Below the pieces are notes generated by a model. That model saw only the letters and a program-made list of their open reading frames with translations, had not been told where the DNA came from and did not search any database. Shown here piece by piece: positions 9,826-20,975 of a stretch of DNA of 64,000 nt. The number at the start of each line of letters is the position of its first letter. The stretch's first letter is position 1. This stretch comes from Rhizophagus clarus (lineage: Eukaryota > Glomeromycota > Glomeromycetes > Glomerales > Glomeraceae), in the NCBI GenBank assembly GCA_015698045.1, contig BLAL01000013.1, positions 124,001 through 188,000 of the forward strand, given 5' to 3'. The position numbers and the translations under genes are program-made.

Positions 9826-12800
9826 AATTTTATTAAAAGATGCGTACACCGTAAATACATATACTAGCGTGAGATTTTAGCAATAGTTGAACACTTTTAT
9901 ATTATTATTATTATTATATTATTTATTTTACATAGCTTTTTTTATAGTTTTATGCAATCTACTGTACACACCTCTTGCATTTGCGACTGATGGACTTCAA
10001 AATAATCATTGATTCACTGTGTTCTACTTCGTAACTGTGACTGAAATGTGCAAGTGTAATTTTGGTGACGATGATTCATTTTTTGTTTTACGTTAGAGTA
10101 TTCATTCGTACGCTGAAAGAGAGGTTTCACTGACTAGAACCACAGGAAATCGTAAATTATATTATCAAAGTGAATTTTTTTTAACGAATTAAAGTTCGGA
10201 AATAAAAACCAATTTTTATAAATCTCTATTGACTTTCTTACGTGTTGAGTATCCATGATTCAAAGAAATTTACGATTAACAGTTTTTATTATTCCGATGT
10301 AATTATATACTCACGTGAAAAAATTATTTATGTTTCTCTCAATCGGAATAACTTATAACAGTCAATACAAGAAGGCAGACCGAAATATGAGCGAAATTTT
10401 TATTAATTTTTCTGGCATAAAATTCTCCACAATAAAATTCATAAGTGAGCTAAAAATACTAATAAGCGAAATATATGATGCTATCGAAATGGGAGAAAGA
10501 GAGTATGTACAATAGATCCTAGCAGGCGGGTACAATCTTCGAGAATAACATGGTTGTTAGCTGCACGATATATTAGGACTTTAGGACATGTCCACACTTG
10601 TCCACATAAATTACTTGTACTATTGGTATTTTTCATCTGTTTGTTAAAGCGCACAGTCGACTCGCGATATAACTATAACGAATCACGTAACATCAAAAAC
10701 GATGTTATAACGAAGAAATAAATTAAATTCTTTATAATTCTTCGCTATAACCTTATAACGAATTGAGGTGAAAACCGGAGGGTTCTTACATTGCGAGTCG
10801 ACTGTATACTTTAACAAGTGTTATTAATAAAAAAAAAGAAAATATCCAGCTTGCTATTTAACTATGCTAGTGATCTATATGAACGAAAAACAAAGATTAA
10901 CTTGTCACGTTGAAAGATGCCGGTTCGAGTCCGACCATTCCGTGTCAGGCTTCTACCTTTAAAATTTAGAGGTATTATAAGGCATCTATAATGATAATGC
11001 GATAATATTTTTTGTAATCGATAGGACTAATACCAACTGTATATGGAGTATATATATTCTATTTGACCACAAGATATTTATATTTTATGCATCCATACTA
11101 TTATTTGTCGAATTAATGAATTACAAATATTTTATGTATTTAGTTAATTGACTGGCGACATCGAAAAAAAAAAAAAATTATCATCGAAACTAGCAATAAC
11201 CGGTTGCTTCGCACCGAGATTAGTTCCACTATGATGATCTAATTAGCTAACCAAAATCATAACGTGACTTAGGACACTTAAATTCTTGGGGTTGGGTTTT
11301 AGAGATAGATATTTTTCAAAAAGCAATTTAAATACCAATCAGTGTTGGCTAAAATGGTATTATCCCCATTAATTGCTAATTTTTTTTATTCTAAAAGATA
11401 AGAGTAATTACGAAAGAAATATGGAAATGAAATCAATTCAGTTAAAGATGAAGATTAAGCATAAATTCTCAAAGATTAAAAATTGAATACATCAAGGATA
11501 TACCAAGAGTCCACATGTTTAACGATCAGGAGCAAAGATGCACTCACTAATAGGGTCCAAATATCATTAAAAAAATCATTTTAAATTTATTAGTTTGATT
11601 TATCAAGAAACATTATGAAAAAATTCATGCGGTCAATAAATTTTGAAATAACAAAAAAAAAAAAAATAATTTTGTGCAATCTGCCGATCATCCAGGCTTA
11701 TCAACCGAAATTTACATTCCAAGTCAAAATCCTAAAGGATATTGATTATTCGGACCTGATTCACTCAGCTGAATCCTTAGTGAAATCAACCGATCGAATT
11801 CTTGAATAGATCAGACGAAAAACGCAATTCGAATCCATGTGTTCCCGTTCCTTAAGAAAAAAATGAAAAATAACGTAACCTTTATCTAACCAAAAAAAAA
11901 CAACAAATTATAAAATATTAATAATCAACAATCAATCAAATGGTTTAACTATAAAAATATGGAATAGATCAGACGCAGATAAATCACGCGTTGCACGATC
12001 GAAAATTATTTGTATCTGTAACTATTGCGCGGTTGAGATTACTGAATTACGGAATGACGAGATGTTAAAACCAAAATTATCCGAGATCTTTACGTGTGAA
12101 ATTTGCGTTTGTTCACAATTAATCTAATCATAATTTTCAATTGGATGTATTGTTAGTATGTGAAACTACTGAAAGTTTATTAACTTTAAAAATGTAAATT
12201 ACTTTCTCTTTCGTAAAAATGAATTTGTTATAAAAGGTCACAAAATTTATAAAATGAAATAGAAATACAATAAAAAAAAAGGGAATTTATAATGTATGAT
12301 GAACTATACTTTTGAATAATAAGTACAACTATAAAGAAACATATTAGGTTGGCATTACCTCATATTACAGCTTTATTGGATACTTCCGCGTTCACATACA
12401 GTATGTGTTTCCGTATTTTGAGTTAAAGCTGATGAAAAATAGAATTAATTGCAAAAAATATTTTATTAAATTTATTTAAATTACACTTATCTTTGATAAA
12501 AACTAACATTTATTACCAAAAAAAAGCTAATTTTTTTAAAAATAGTGTGAATATTCGTCAGAGCTAAATAAAAGAACAAGTGATCGATGTTCGAAATGAT
12601 CAAAAAAAAAGTTCACAAATCGATCTTCATTCGATAATCGCAATCAGTTTGTTAGAATTTTTTTTTTTAAAAAATATAGCTTTACTAATATTAACAGCAA
12701 AGTTCCGAACGTTAATTGCCAAAAACTTATCTCTTGACCCGATCAAGATTCTTATATTTAATTATGGAAACTTGAGGAGATAAAAATTCAATTTAGTAAC

Positions 12801-14145
12801 AAAAAAAAAAATTAACGTATTGATCAGAAAATCCGATTCCGCTATCTGGATTAATGTATTACATAAAAACTTAAAATCTCATGACATGCAATTGTCAATT
12901 ACGCAATAATCTTATAGGAATAAGATTATTGAACTTTTTTATTTTGAAGCCCTGTTTTACGATCGTGTGGATTAATGTATAACTGCTATCTTTCGTCCAG
13001 AACCAATCGATTGTATGCTTTAAAAAACTTGTGTAGGTATTTATGTGGCGAAGGAATTTCGGAATATGATTTCGTTGTTCCACATCAAGGTTATAAATAA
13101 ATGTTTATGATGGATCTTTTTTAGTGACAGAATGTCTGCAACGTCGTTGAATTCGTTTCCAGAATAGGCTTTTTAGCCTCTTTTATGAAATTTCTGATGA
13201 TATAAAATCGGCTAAATAGAATTGGCATCAATCTAATTTGTATAATTATTATTGAGCTTTCATGTTATCATTTTATTTTAATTTCTTTTTTTCTTGTTCT
13301 TTTACAAAAATCAGATTTATTACATAGCCCATAACCTTAGTGTTTATATCTGGGTGGCCAACTTAGCGGATATCGGGCCGGTATTACTCAGATATCCCGA
13401 TATAGATTTTTTTGACTTAATGGTTATCCGCATATTCGATACTGAATCAATCAAAACGAGCTATCCGATGTTCCGTTAAGCCTTCATAAATTCCTAATGT
13501 TGATCATTTCTGCCACTCAAAATATGATCTAAATAATATATAAAAACGGATCACTTGCTGGATTAAATCCGGTTGCTATCCAGTTTACCAAGATAATTTG
13601 GTGACAGATTCTTATTCGGATAATAAACATTAAAATTATGAGCCACACCTCTAGATCTAGATTCGACTTGCTGATTTTAGTTAGCTGAGCCAAATGACAC
13701 AGATTATCAGTTATTAGTCAGAAGTGTAACGAAAGGACCATACGTCTATACAGTCATTCTACTCAAAGTGATATGCCCGTGTCGATGCACAACAATAAAT
13801 TTCAAACAGTTTAACTGATAACGACCTTGATAGTCGATTTCCTCGCATTTTGTTTATCACTGTTCATGTTAAAACTCCATCATTAATTAATTACCTTTTA
13901 GTTCGTTAAAAATAATTTAGATTTACAACAACATTGTTAGGGCAGCGAAATATATTAGCTAATATTTTTTATTGTAATCGCTTACCCGGTAAGATATCTT
14001 GGTCCGTGCAACAATCATATTATTTTTAATTGTGTAATCCAAGATTTTTGCATACCCCATCTAAAATATCATGTCACTGCCCTTACTTGTTTCGTACAAG
14101 TAAAATTAAATATAGTTTCAAGCTACAAAGATTAATCATAAAATC
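9826..14145. other. Spacer between gene pairs 1 and 2
   Basis: About 4.3 kb without a credible gene. Small frames near 10315, 11615, 12580, 12895 and 13294 are short, Lys/Ile/Phe-rich and lack splice or domain support. It contains a 151-bp pogo-like inverted-repeat element (10654-10804) and a tRNA B-box-like GGTTCGAGTCC near 10921. The right end (from about 13560) resembles sequence left of pair 1 and left of pair 3 (TATCCAGTTTACCAA near 13575 and 22950), so it is part of the duplicated block. Confidence 0.5.
10654..10804. mobile_element. Pogo/Tigger-like MITE, 151 bp
   Basis: The ends are inverted repeats beginning CAGTCGACTCGC on both sides (12 bp perfect, then diverging). The right flank is TA; the left flank is CA, so the expected TA duplication is not perfect. 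The interior has repeated TATAACGAA motifs. There is no coding capacity. The class assignment rests on the CAGTCGACtcg terminus typical of pogo/Tigger elements. Confidence 0.6.
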
Positions 14146-15865
14146 TTATCTTGATGATCCCCCTTCTAACCGTTCTAAAGCAATATCATCCGTAAAATCA
14201 TCATCACTAATATCGTTGTCTAAAATTCTTACTGTTTCATGGTTATTTTTTCGTATATCTAAATATCTTTTACGTGTTGTTGTTAATTTTTCTAAATAAT
14301 AAGCATCAATATAATACTCTTTTAATAAATGCTCTAATATAGCTACTCTATCTCTTAATTCAGCACCTGGTGGCAGTTTACGTGGATCTTCCGCTAAAGG
14401 AATTCCTGCACGAGAAACGTATCTACTCGCCAAGCTTCTTTTAAAACTCCTACGATATGGCCAACAACATACCCATTTCTGACAAATTCCCCTTAAGTAT
14501 AAATTAATGTTAATGATTTTAATATATATGTATTAAATTTTAAAAACGTAAATATTTACCATGGAGAAAGTTTTGATGCGCCAAATAATATAAAAAATAC
14601 TCCGCTTATAGCACTATAAAAACCACCAAGATTTGAAACTACTTTGTTAACTAAAAAAAAAAGAAAAATTGAAATTTAATTAATTAATATACTTATACAG
14701 TATATATATAATGTTTAATATTTTTTATTACCAGTTTGGTATTTATATTCTTGATAAATTAAGTTATCGGGTTTAAATCTTAGTTCTAGCACTGTGTACG
14801 ACGCATTTGGCGTCAAACCAAGTACTTTCTCTTCAATCTCAATGTCCGTTGAATTATTATTTGCCTTAAAACCAAGCATCCCAAATGAAGGTGAAGTATG
14901 TGATGTTGTCTTGATAACAGATTCATAAATAATATATTGTCCTCGAACAATAAAATGCTGATTAGTGGTTAATATTACATTTCTAACATCAGTTTTAGAA
15001 TAACCTCCAATTATTGATAAACTTTCTGTACTAATATTAAATGATTCAAAATTAATTTCAAAAAAATCATACATTGATGAATTGTCCAATGTAATAATAA
15101 AGAGAAGTTCATTATTATTAAAGTAATAAGGGGAACCAATTATATTTACAAAATTGACAAATTCACTATTTATAAGAGGAGGAGTAAATATCCTACAACG
15201 ATTATTATCATGATCACGGATAAAAAAATCGGAATTTTTAGGAATTGAATCATTGCTGTATAATTCATATGATTGGTTAAAATCGTACGTACGGAAATCA
15301 TCTATAGCTATTGTTAATTAAGATTAATATTTGTAAACAAAACTATAAATATATAAGATTTAGAAAAACTTACATTTATTATTATTCTTATAGTCATAAA
15401 AAGAATAAGCATTAGGAACATATAATTGTGAACTTGAAAAATCACTATATAATTTATATAATGATATGTTTAATGAATCATCCCCGTTATAATTGCCTAT
15501 TTAATAAACATATATTAATTGTTAACGAATACTGTATATTGAATTCAAAATATGGGATGAATTCCTACTTAAAGTTTTTGGACAAATTTTAAAACCTATT
15601 TTAAAAGATATAATGAATTAAAACTCAGGAATTATATATCATTAATTTACAAGTTAAAGTAGATACTTGGATATGTGTAGTTTGTATGATTTCTGCCACT
15701 AAAGTACAAAGTTGGTTTGTCGAAATTGGAAACGAAATCTCCGAATGAAATCCACGTGTAAAAAACAAGAACAATCGAAAAGATAATAGCGGTCAGAAAT
15801 CGCAATATGCTAAAAGTTTTAGGTTCTGTTGTTCGAAATGGAGGGCGAGATTCAAAAAGGAACAT
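14146..15865 (-). CDS. Six-exon membrane protein, minus-strand partner of gene pair 2
   Basis: Paralogue of the gene at 6299-8030. Exons 15865-15667 (199 nt, as in copy 1), 15595-15569 (27 nt again), 15496-15374, 15301-14732, 14650-14560 (91 nt again) and 14491-14146 join in frame to 451 codons plus stop. An alternative acceptor 6 nt upstream for exon 4 keeps the frame. The N-terminal membrane segment (LRFLTAIIFSIVLVFYTW), the second segment (GGFYSAISGVFFILFGA) and the tail (LASRYVSRAGIPLAEDP, LLKEYYIDAYYLEKL) are retained. The middle domain is the most diverged part, while the tail is almost unchanged, suggesting faster change of the putative outer domain. It is head to head with the gene at 16359. 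Confidence 0.8.
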
Positions 15866-16358
15866 ATTTATAATAGAGAAAATAGAACAATTTGTGGTAT
15901 AGCAGTAAAGTGTCGAGTTAGCGCAAAAAATAAATAGTTTGATATGTCTACGAAGATAATACTTTATGTCAGGTGGCTAATGTTTTTGTTGATCATGTAA
16001 TCATATGACAATACAAAGATTTTTTTTTCAAATGCAATAAAAGTATAAGCGGGCCGAGACAAGCAGGGAGGTTACTTCCGTTTGTGGCTTTATTTTTAGT
16101 TTCTTCTAAAATTTATCTTGTACATATTATAAAAATAAAAAAAAAAAGTTTCCTGTTATTTGATTACTTATGCTGAAATAAGTCTATGTACCCAAATTTG
16201 TCAAAAACAGGTTTAGGTATTTTGTACCAAATTTGGCTTGGTACAAGATGGATATCATTTTAATATCGTAATAGATTGCATGACTACTCATAGTATAAAT
16301 ACTGCATACTTAATTTCTAGCGATCGCGAGCAATACTTATTCACAACGATTTATCAAT
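15866..16358. promoter_or_regulatory. Bidirectional promoter of gene pair 2
   Basis: 493 bp between start codons. TATAAATA lies at 16294-16301, 58 bp before the plus-strand ATG, followed by ACTGCATAC, an 11-bp insertion relative to pair 1, then CGATCGCGAGCAATACTTAT and ATTCACAA. The minus-strand side keeps GTCAGGTGG, TAATGTTT and TGTAATCAT (15967-16007). The extra length compared with pair 1 lies mainly in the centre. Confidence 0.6.
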
Positions 16359-17777
16359 ATGGAAAAAATTTCGCATTATTTGAACACATTCAAGCAACAT
16401 CTGCCAAATTTAAGTTTAATTGAGGGTTTATTTTGTTTTATAATTATTATAAATACTTTGTATATCCTGATCGAATGCATACTACTCATTTCGTCCGCAA
16501 TAAATAACGATATAGGAAATAAATTGTCGATAGAAGGTATTGTTTTCATTTTTTCAGCAATGGTGTTTGGTTCAATTTTAGTAATTATATCAGGATGTAT
16601 TACGGTAACTATAATAGGCTTATTACTTTAGATAATTTTGGACGACGTTTTATTAAAAATTTATTTATTTACTATGTATAATTGTAGATGGTATTAAGAA
16701 CTTTGGGTCATGTAATGATATATTTTTTCACGAATCTCATAGTTCTCAATTACTTCGTATTGGCAATTTTTTTTATGAAGATTTCAACATTTTCTATACT
16801 ATACTTGAATATTGTAATTCTTTTATTAGTTGTAATAAACATTATATTTATATTATATTGGAAAAGGTAAATGAAACATCATATTTGAATTGAGTATATT
16901 AAGAATTACAAAAAATTTATTAAATTTAATTTTACATAGAAAAAAAGGAGGAAATTATATCAATGATATTAAAATTGAAGATCCCGAAATTATAAGTTAA
17001 CTCATTTACTATTACGATGACAGTTTTAAGTAAATTTATTTATTGTATTTATTTATTTTAGGACTTTACCGATGGTATTGTCGACAAAAATTATTATGTC
17101 ATGCACAAATTATAGTTGCTCTATTTATGTATCAACTATATCTGAGATTCATGACTTTATTGATTGATTCTTTTAAAGAAAATCCGTTCTTTTTCTTAGA
17201 ATACTTACCTTGGACGCATGTTCCTTTAGGTTTTATTTCTTTTACAATGATTGAAGGGGTAATTAATTCAGAATTTTTTTTTATTTAAAAATTTTATTAC
17301 ATTTTTACTTACTGTATATTATAGGTTCGCTTGGAATCAAACCGCAAAATGATTTATTATTATCTTTTTAGTTTAGTGTTTTTCGCATTTCAACTTTGCA
17401 TACTTACGGTTTTTATAAGTGTGTGTTATTTTTGTTATAATATTTTTTTATTTAACTTAATTAATTGACTTTATGTATACATATATATTTTTTGTTTAAT
17501 TAAAGGTCATATAGGTACAAAATATATTGTAATATATATCGTTTTCATTATTATTCCATTTCTTTTAACAATAATTACAGTTATAAATTCTATAATTTGT
17601 CATAGAAATTTTGGAAAAGGATTAAAAATTTATCGTAAGTGTAAAATTTTTTACTTATTTTATAAAATTATAATTAATTATATTATGTTATTTTTAGTTA
17701 TTTATGAACCAAAAACTTTTAAGAAATTAATTAAATATAATGATGATCTCGATCAATGTTATATAGATGAAAACTGA
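16359..17777 (+). CDS. Seven-exon multi-pass membrane protein, plus-strand partner of gene pair 2
   Basis: Paralogue of the gene at 8410-9825. Exons 16359-16604, 16688-16866, 16940-16995, 17062-17258 (197 nt in both copies), 17325-17418 (94 nt in both), 17506-17634 and 17698-17777 (80 nt in both) join in frame to 326 codons plus stop. Exon 1 must use donor GTAACT after ACG, because the frame meets TAG at 16629 otherwise; this favours the same donor in copy 1. The first 40 residues and the C-terminal part (CHRNFGKGLKIY, acidic end NDDLDQCYIDEN) are nearly identical to copy 1, while helix 2 and the loops differ. Roughly seven hydrophobic helices. Function unknown. Confidence 0.8.
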
Positions 17778-18792
17778 ATTTTTTTCATTAAAGATGCATT
17801 TTTTTACTTACGTATCAGCTTCTTAAATATTATAATTAGTCATATTTAAAAGAAAACATTGATGCAATATTTGTAAAGATAACAACTAATTTTTTAATAA
17901 AAGCAAGAAATTTATTCTGCGGAAATATGGTGGTATCTAAACTCTAAAGCGTTGGCGAGTTTTCATTTATAATTAATTTATTGATTCTTTTAGAAGCATA
18001 ACATCGTACAATTAAAAATTTCGAATATGATTAATTATGCAATAACTGAACCCCCAAAAAAAAGGACCTTCATTATTTCTATTATTTTTACAATGATTGA
18101 TGATATATTTTGTAATTTAAGATTTTGTAACAATCCTCAATTTTAAACCAATTTATTTATTATTTTAAATTTAGTAAAATAAGAACTGTTTACAATAAAG
18201 AGTTATTTTCATGTATATATTTATATTTTAGAATCAGTTTGAGTGGTTTGTGATCGTTAACTATTAGCGGTAATTGATTATTTATTTTGATTTTTGTAAA
18301 AGAAAATAATATAGAAAATTTATAACTATGTTAAAGCATTTGACATAATGGCATAGTTAATATAAATTTATAAGTACTGTATATTGGTTAAATATATTGT
18401 ATTTTTTTTCGTGATTTAAAGAGAACTTCATAACTCACATGAAGTCATTACAAGCTTGTGTTCATAAATGAATATATAATAATAAAATATTTGAAAGTTT
18501 ATGCAACAAATAAAAGTATGTAAAAATGACTTCCTTTCCTATTTATTGAAAAAAACTTTTTTAATTATTTATTGCTGCATGAAACCCTATTTCAGAAATT
18601 TATGTAGTACTTTCAGTATGTATAGTACGGTTAAAATGATCGATTTTTTAAAGTAGTTACATACGATTCTCATTTATAAAGAATCATAAATACGTCGGTA
18701 TATTATAGTGTAGTATGAGTATAAATCAACTTTGGTATCATATCGGTTTACTCATTATATACCCAAGAAAGCGGATGTAGTAGCGCTATAAA
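17778..18792. other. AT-rich spacer
   Basis: No gene, repeat unit or inverted repeat could be supported here. Confidence 0.4.
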
Positions 18793-19214
18793 ATGAGTAC
18801 ATTACTCCAAAATGACGATAACAGGTTATTCGTGGGAATGAAAATTGAATTACAAATACTGAATCATTCTCAAAATGAGCCTCTTAATGTACCAAATATG
18901 GAAAAATCCTCGGTTCAAGAACAATCAATTCAAGACTTTGAGGCGTTAAATTCGCTCAGTCTTCATGAATTCTTAAAAAATTATTATAAAGACCAACAAG
19001 AATGTTTTCCTCATTTTGAAATTCTCAAATAACAAATGATTAACGGTAAAGTCTTCGTGTTATTAACTAAACAGAAACTCGAAGACACTCCATTCAAGTT
19101 TCCTGCTGGAAGGATTTAATCAAAAAACTCAAAAGTTCAAAAGGTAAAGAAGTCGTAATATATATAGACGAATGCATATGGTCAAAGCGTGACGATTTTA
19201 ATCAAATTGGATAG
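18793..19214 (+). pseudogene. SAM-like domain protein remnant
   Basis: The frame from ATG 18793 encodes LHEFLKNYYKDQQECF..FEILK, then a TAA at 19030-19032. The same frame continues with MINGKVFVLLTKQKLEDTPF then KFPAG. After a one-base shift near 19110 it continues DLIKKLKSSKGKEVVIYIDE up to TAG at 19212-19214. The order of a short acidic helix, FEIL, INGxxFxLLTxxxLxxxPFKFPAG and LIKKLK resembles a SAM-like domain common in arbuscular mycorrhizal fungal proteins; this comparison is from memory. One in-frame stop plus one frameshift make it a pseudogene. Normally such domains head a longer protein, and no continuation is visible. Confidence 0.55.
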
Positions 19215-20210
19215 CACGTAGTAATGGAAATATACTTTTAGTTCTCGATATCAATTTACACATAATTGTTATATGTATTATAATACTGTTTTTCGTTGTT
19301 TTTTTTTATTTTTTTGTTTTTTTCGTCGAGTAAAAAATTCCATTGTTACAATTACGTATATTAATTGCTAAAATATACTGAAGGGCGACCGACTATCGCA
19401 ATCAATGTCGAAATTATTTTTTATTTCAAAAAAGTCAATTATCTCAATTTCAACTTGTGTTACATTTTTATTCGTTAAAATAAAACGTAAAAATAGATCA
19501 ATTTATTGACTACCCTTTCGCATATCATATATACGTATTTCTTGATCGAAGTTAAACGTGACTTCTTTTTGTAATATGAGATGTTTTAAAATACTTTATC
19601 GATCTAGATTTGTTCGGGTGATCAAAGTGGAAAATAAAATTATATTTTAGGGATGAATTTATGATGACTGCGAGATTATGGATAGAAGAAAACTGGATCA
19701 AGAAGTATCCATCTTTGTTTCTTATATATGATTTTGATCTCAAACGAGATACTATGTTTCAAAGCGTGATCATAGAGTTATTTTTTGTATTTTCGCTATT
19801 TCTATACTCTTCTGATGTAACAAATTATTGTGGGTGACTTGCTGGTCTTGCAGTTGGCATTGTGAAAAATAATACAGTAATATTATCTATGTTATTATTG
19901 TTATCATTATTATCACAATAATAAATAAATTTATGATTGTTACTGTTCAATTGAACATAAAACGACACATATCGAGTATAATAACGTGAAATTCATATAG
20001 AAATCTCTAATTCAAATGTTATATTTAATGAGTGACACGCTCCTGAAGATAACCCATTTATTTTAATTAGTCCTATCAATTAAACAATTTTTAATAAAAA
20101 AATTTGTACTATAATTTATCTCGATTTTCATAATTTTTTTTTAAAAAAAAAAAAAATAAATGACAGATAAATAAACGAAAAGAAACCATCTTAAACTCAC
20201 AATTTTACAC
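19215..20210. other. AT-rich spacer
   Basis: No supportable gene. The frame at 19552-19743 on the minus strand has no domain or splice support. Confidence 0.4.
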
Positions 20211-20975
20211 TTAGTTGATAGCCTGATAACCATTTTGTCTATTCTCACGATATCGGTAATAGATATAAAACAGAATAGCACTAATAATAATACCCAATAC
20301 AAATCCGAATCCGATTGATCCAGCAATTATGGGAAATTCCGTTTGATTTTCTTGATTTTCTAACAAATGAATATTCAATTGAGCAAGAGTCATATCGCAA
20401 ACGAAACTATTATCTAGACCTACGCCTACAATGAAATCGATATGTTCATTTGCTCTTATGAGAATCCCACTATCAGTTGTTTTGAACGATTTTGAATCTT
20501 CGGGACCGTCTAGGTCTATTTCCCAAAGTGTCGTTACGTTATTATGTGTTATGTAAACTCCCGAATGTTGTGCACAATCTTCAATATGTGTAAAAATTAC
20601 GTCAAGGACATAATTTCCATCTTTTGGTGCAGTGAATCTCACCACAGAAAAACTACCATTGTCGTCTGGATGCATGGCCACACCGTTAGCAATAAATTTT
20701 GTATTAGAGTCTAAGGAAACATTCGTTGGCTTTATGTTATAATAAACACCCAGCGAGTGAGGTCCCCATCTGGTATCACTTCCAAACCAGGCGACTATTT
20801 CACGTTTATCTGGTTCCATAACTAAGCGCGTAAATAAACTTAACATTCCGGTTAAGTGACAACCGGCAGGCTTTGAGCCGTAAGACCATACAGAAGAAGG
20901 GTTACATGTAAAAGAAAAGTCAGAACTTAATGACCAGTTTTGCATTTTTTCTAATGTTGTGAATTGTTGAACCAT
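20211..20975 (-). CDS. Beta-sandwich domain protein with C-terminal membrane anchor
   Basis: Single-exon frame of 254 codons. Residues about 13-205 follow a pattern I know from C-terminal domains of bacterial PEP-CTERM-type and other secreted proteins: NPSSVWSYGS near the start, then VAMHPDDNGSFSVVRFTAPK, DGNYVLDVIF, and NEHIDFIVGVGLDNSF near the end, which suggests a jelly-roll carbohydrate-binding-like fold. Residues about 214-237 (IIAGSIGFGFVLGIIISAIL) form a membrane helix, followed by a short basic, Tyr-rich tail (YRYRENRQNGYQAIN). No signal peptide is evident; the membrane helix may act as the targeting signal, or an upstream exon was missed. It lies between gene pairs 2 and 3 and is probably exposed at a membrane surface. 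Ligand unknown. Confidence 0.75.
   Translation of the reverse strand: MVQQFTTLEKMQNWSLSSDFSFTCNPSSVWSYGSKPAGCHLTGMLSLFTRLVMEPDKREIVAWFGSDTRWGPHSLGVYYNIKPTNVSLDSNTKFIANGVAMHPDDNGSFSVVRFTAPKDGNYVLDVIFTHIEDCAQHSGVYITHNNVTTLWEIDLDGPEDSKSFKTTDSGILIRANEHIDFIVGVGLDNSFVCDMTLAQLNIHLLENQENQTEFPIIAGSIGFGFVLGIIISAILFYIYYRYRENRQNGYQAIN

Noticed and set aside
10915..10945. tRNA B-box-like GGTTCGAGTCC suggesting a tRNA gene or SINE
   Set aside because: No convincing A box, anticodon arm or 7-bp acceptor stem could be built around it; the T-stem has a mismatch.
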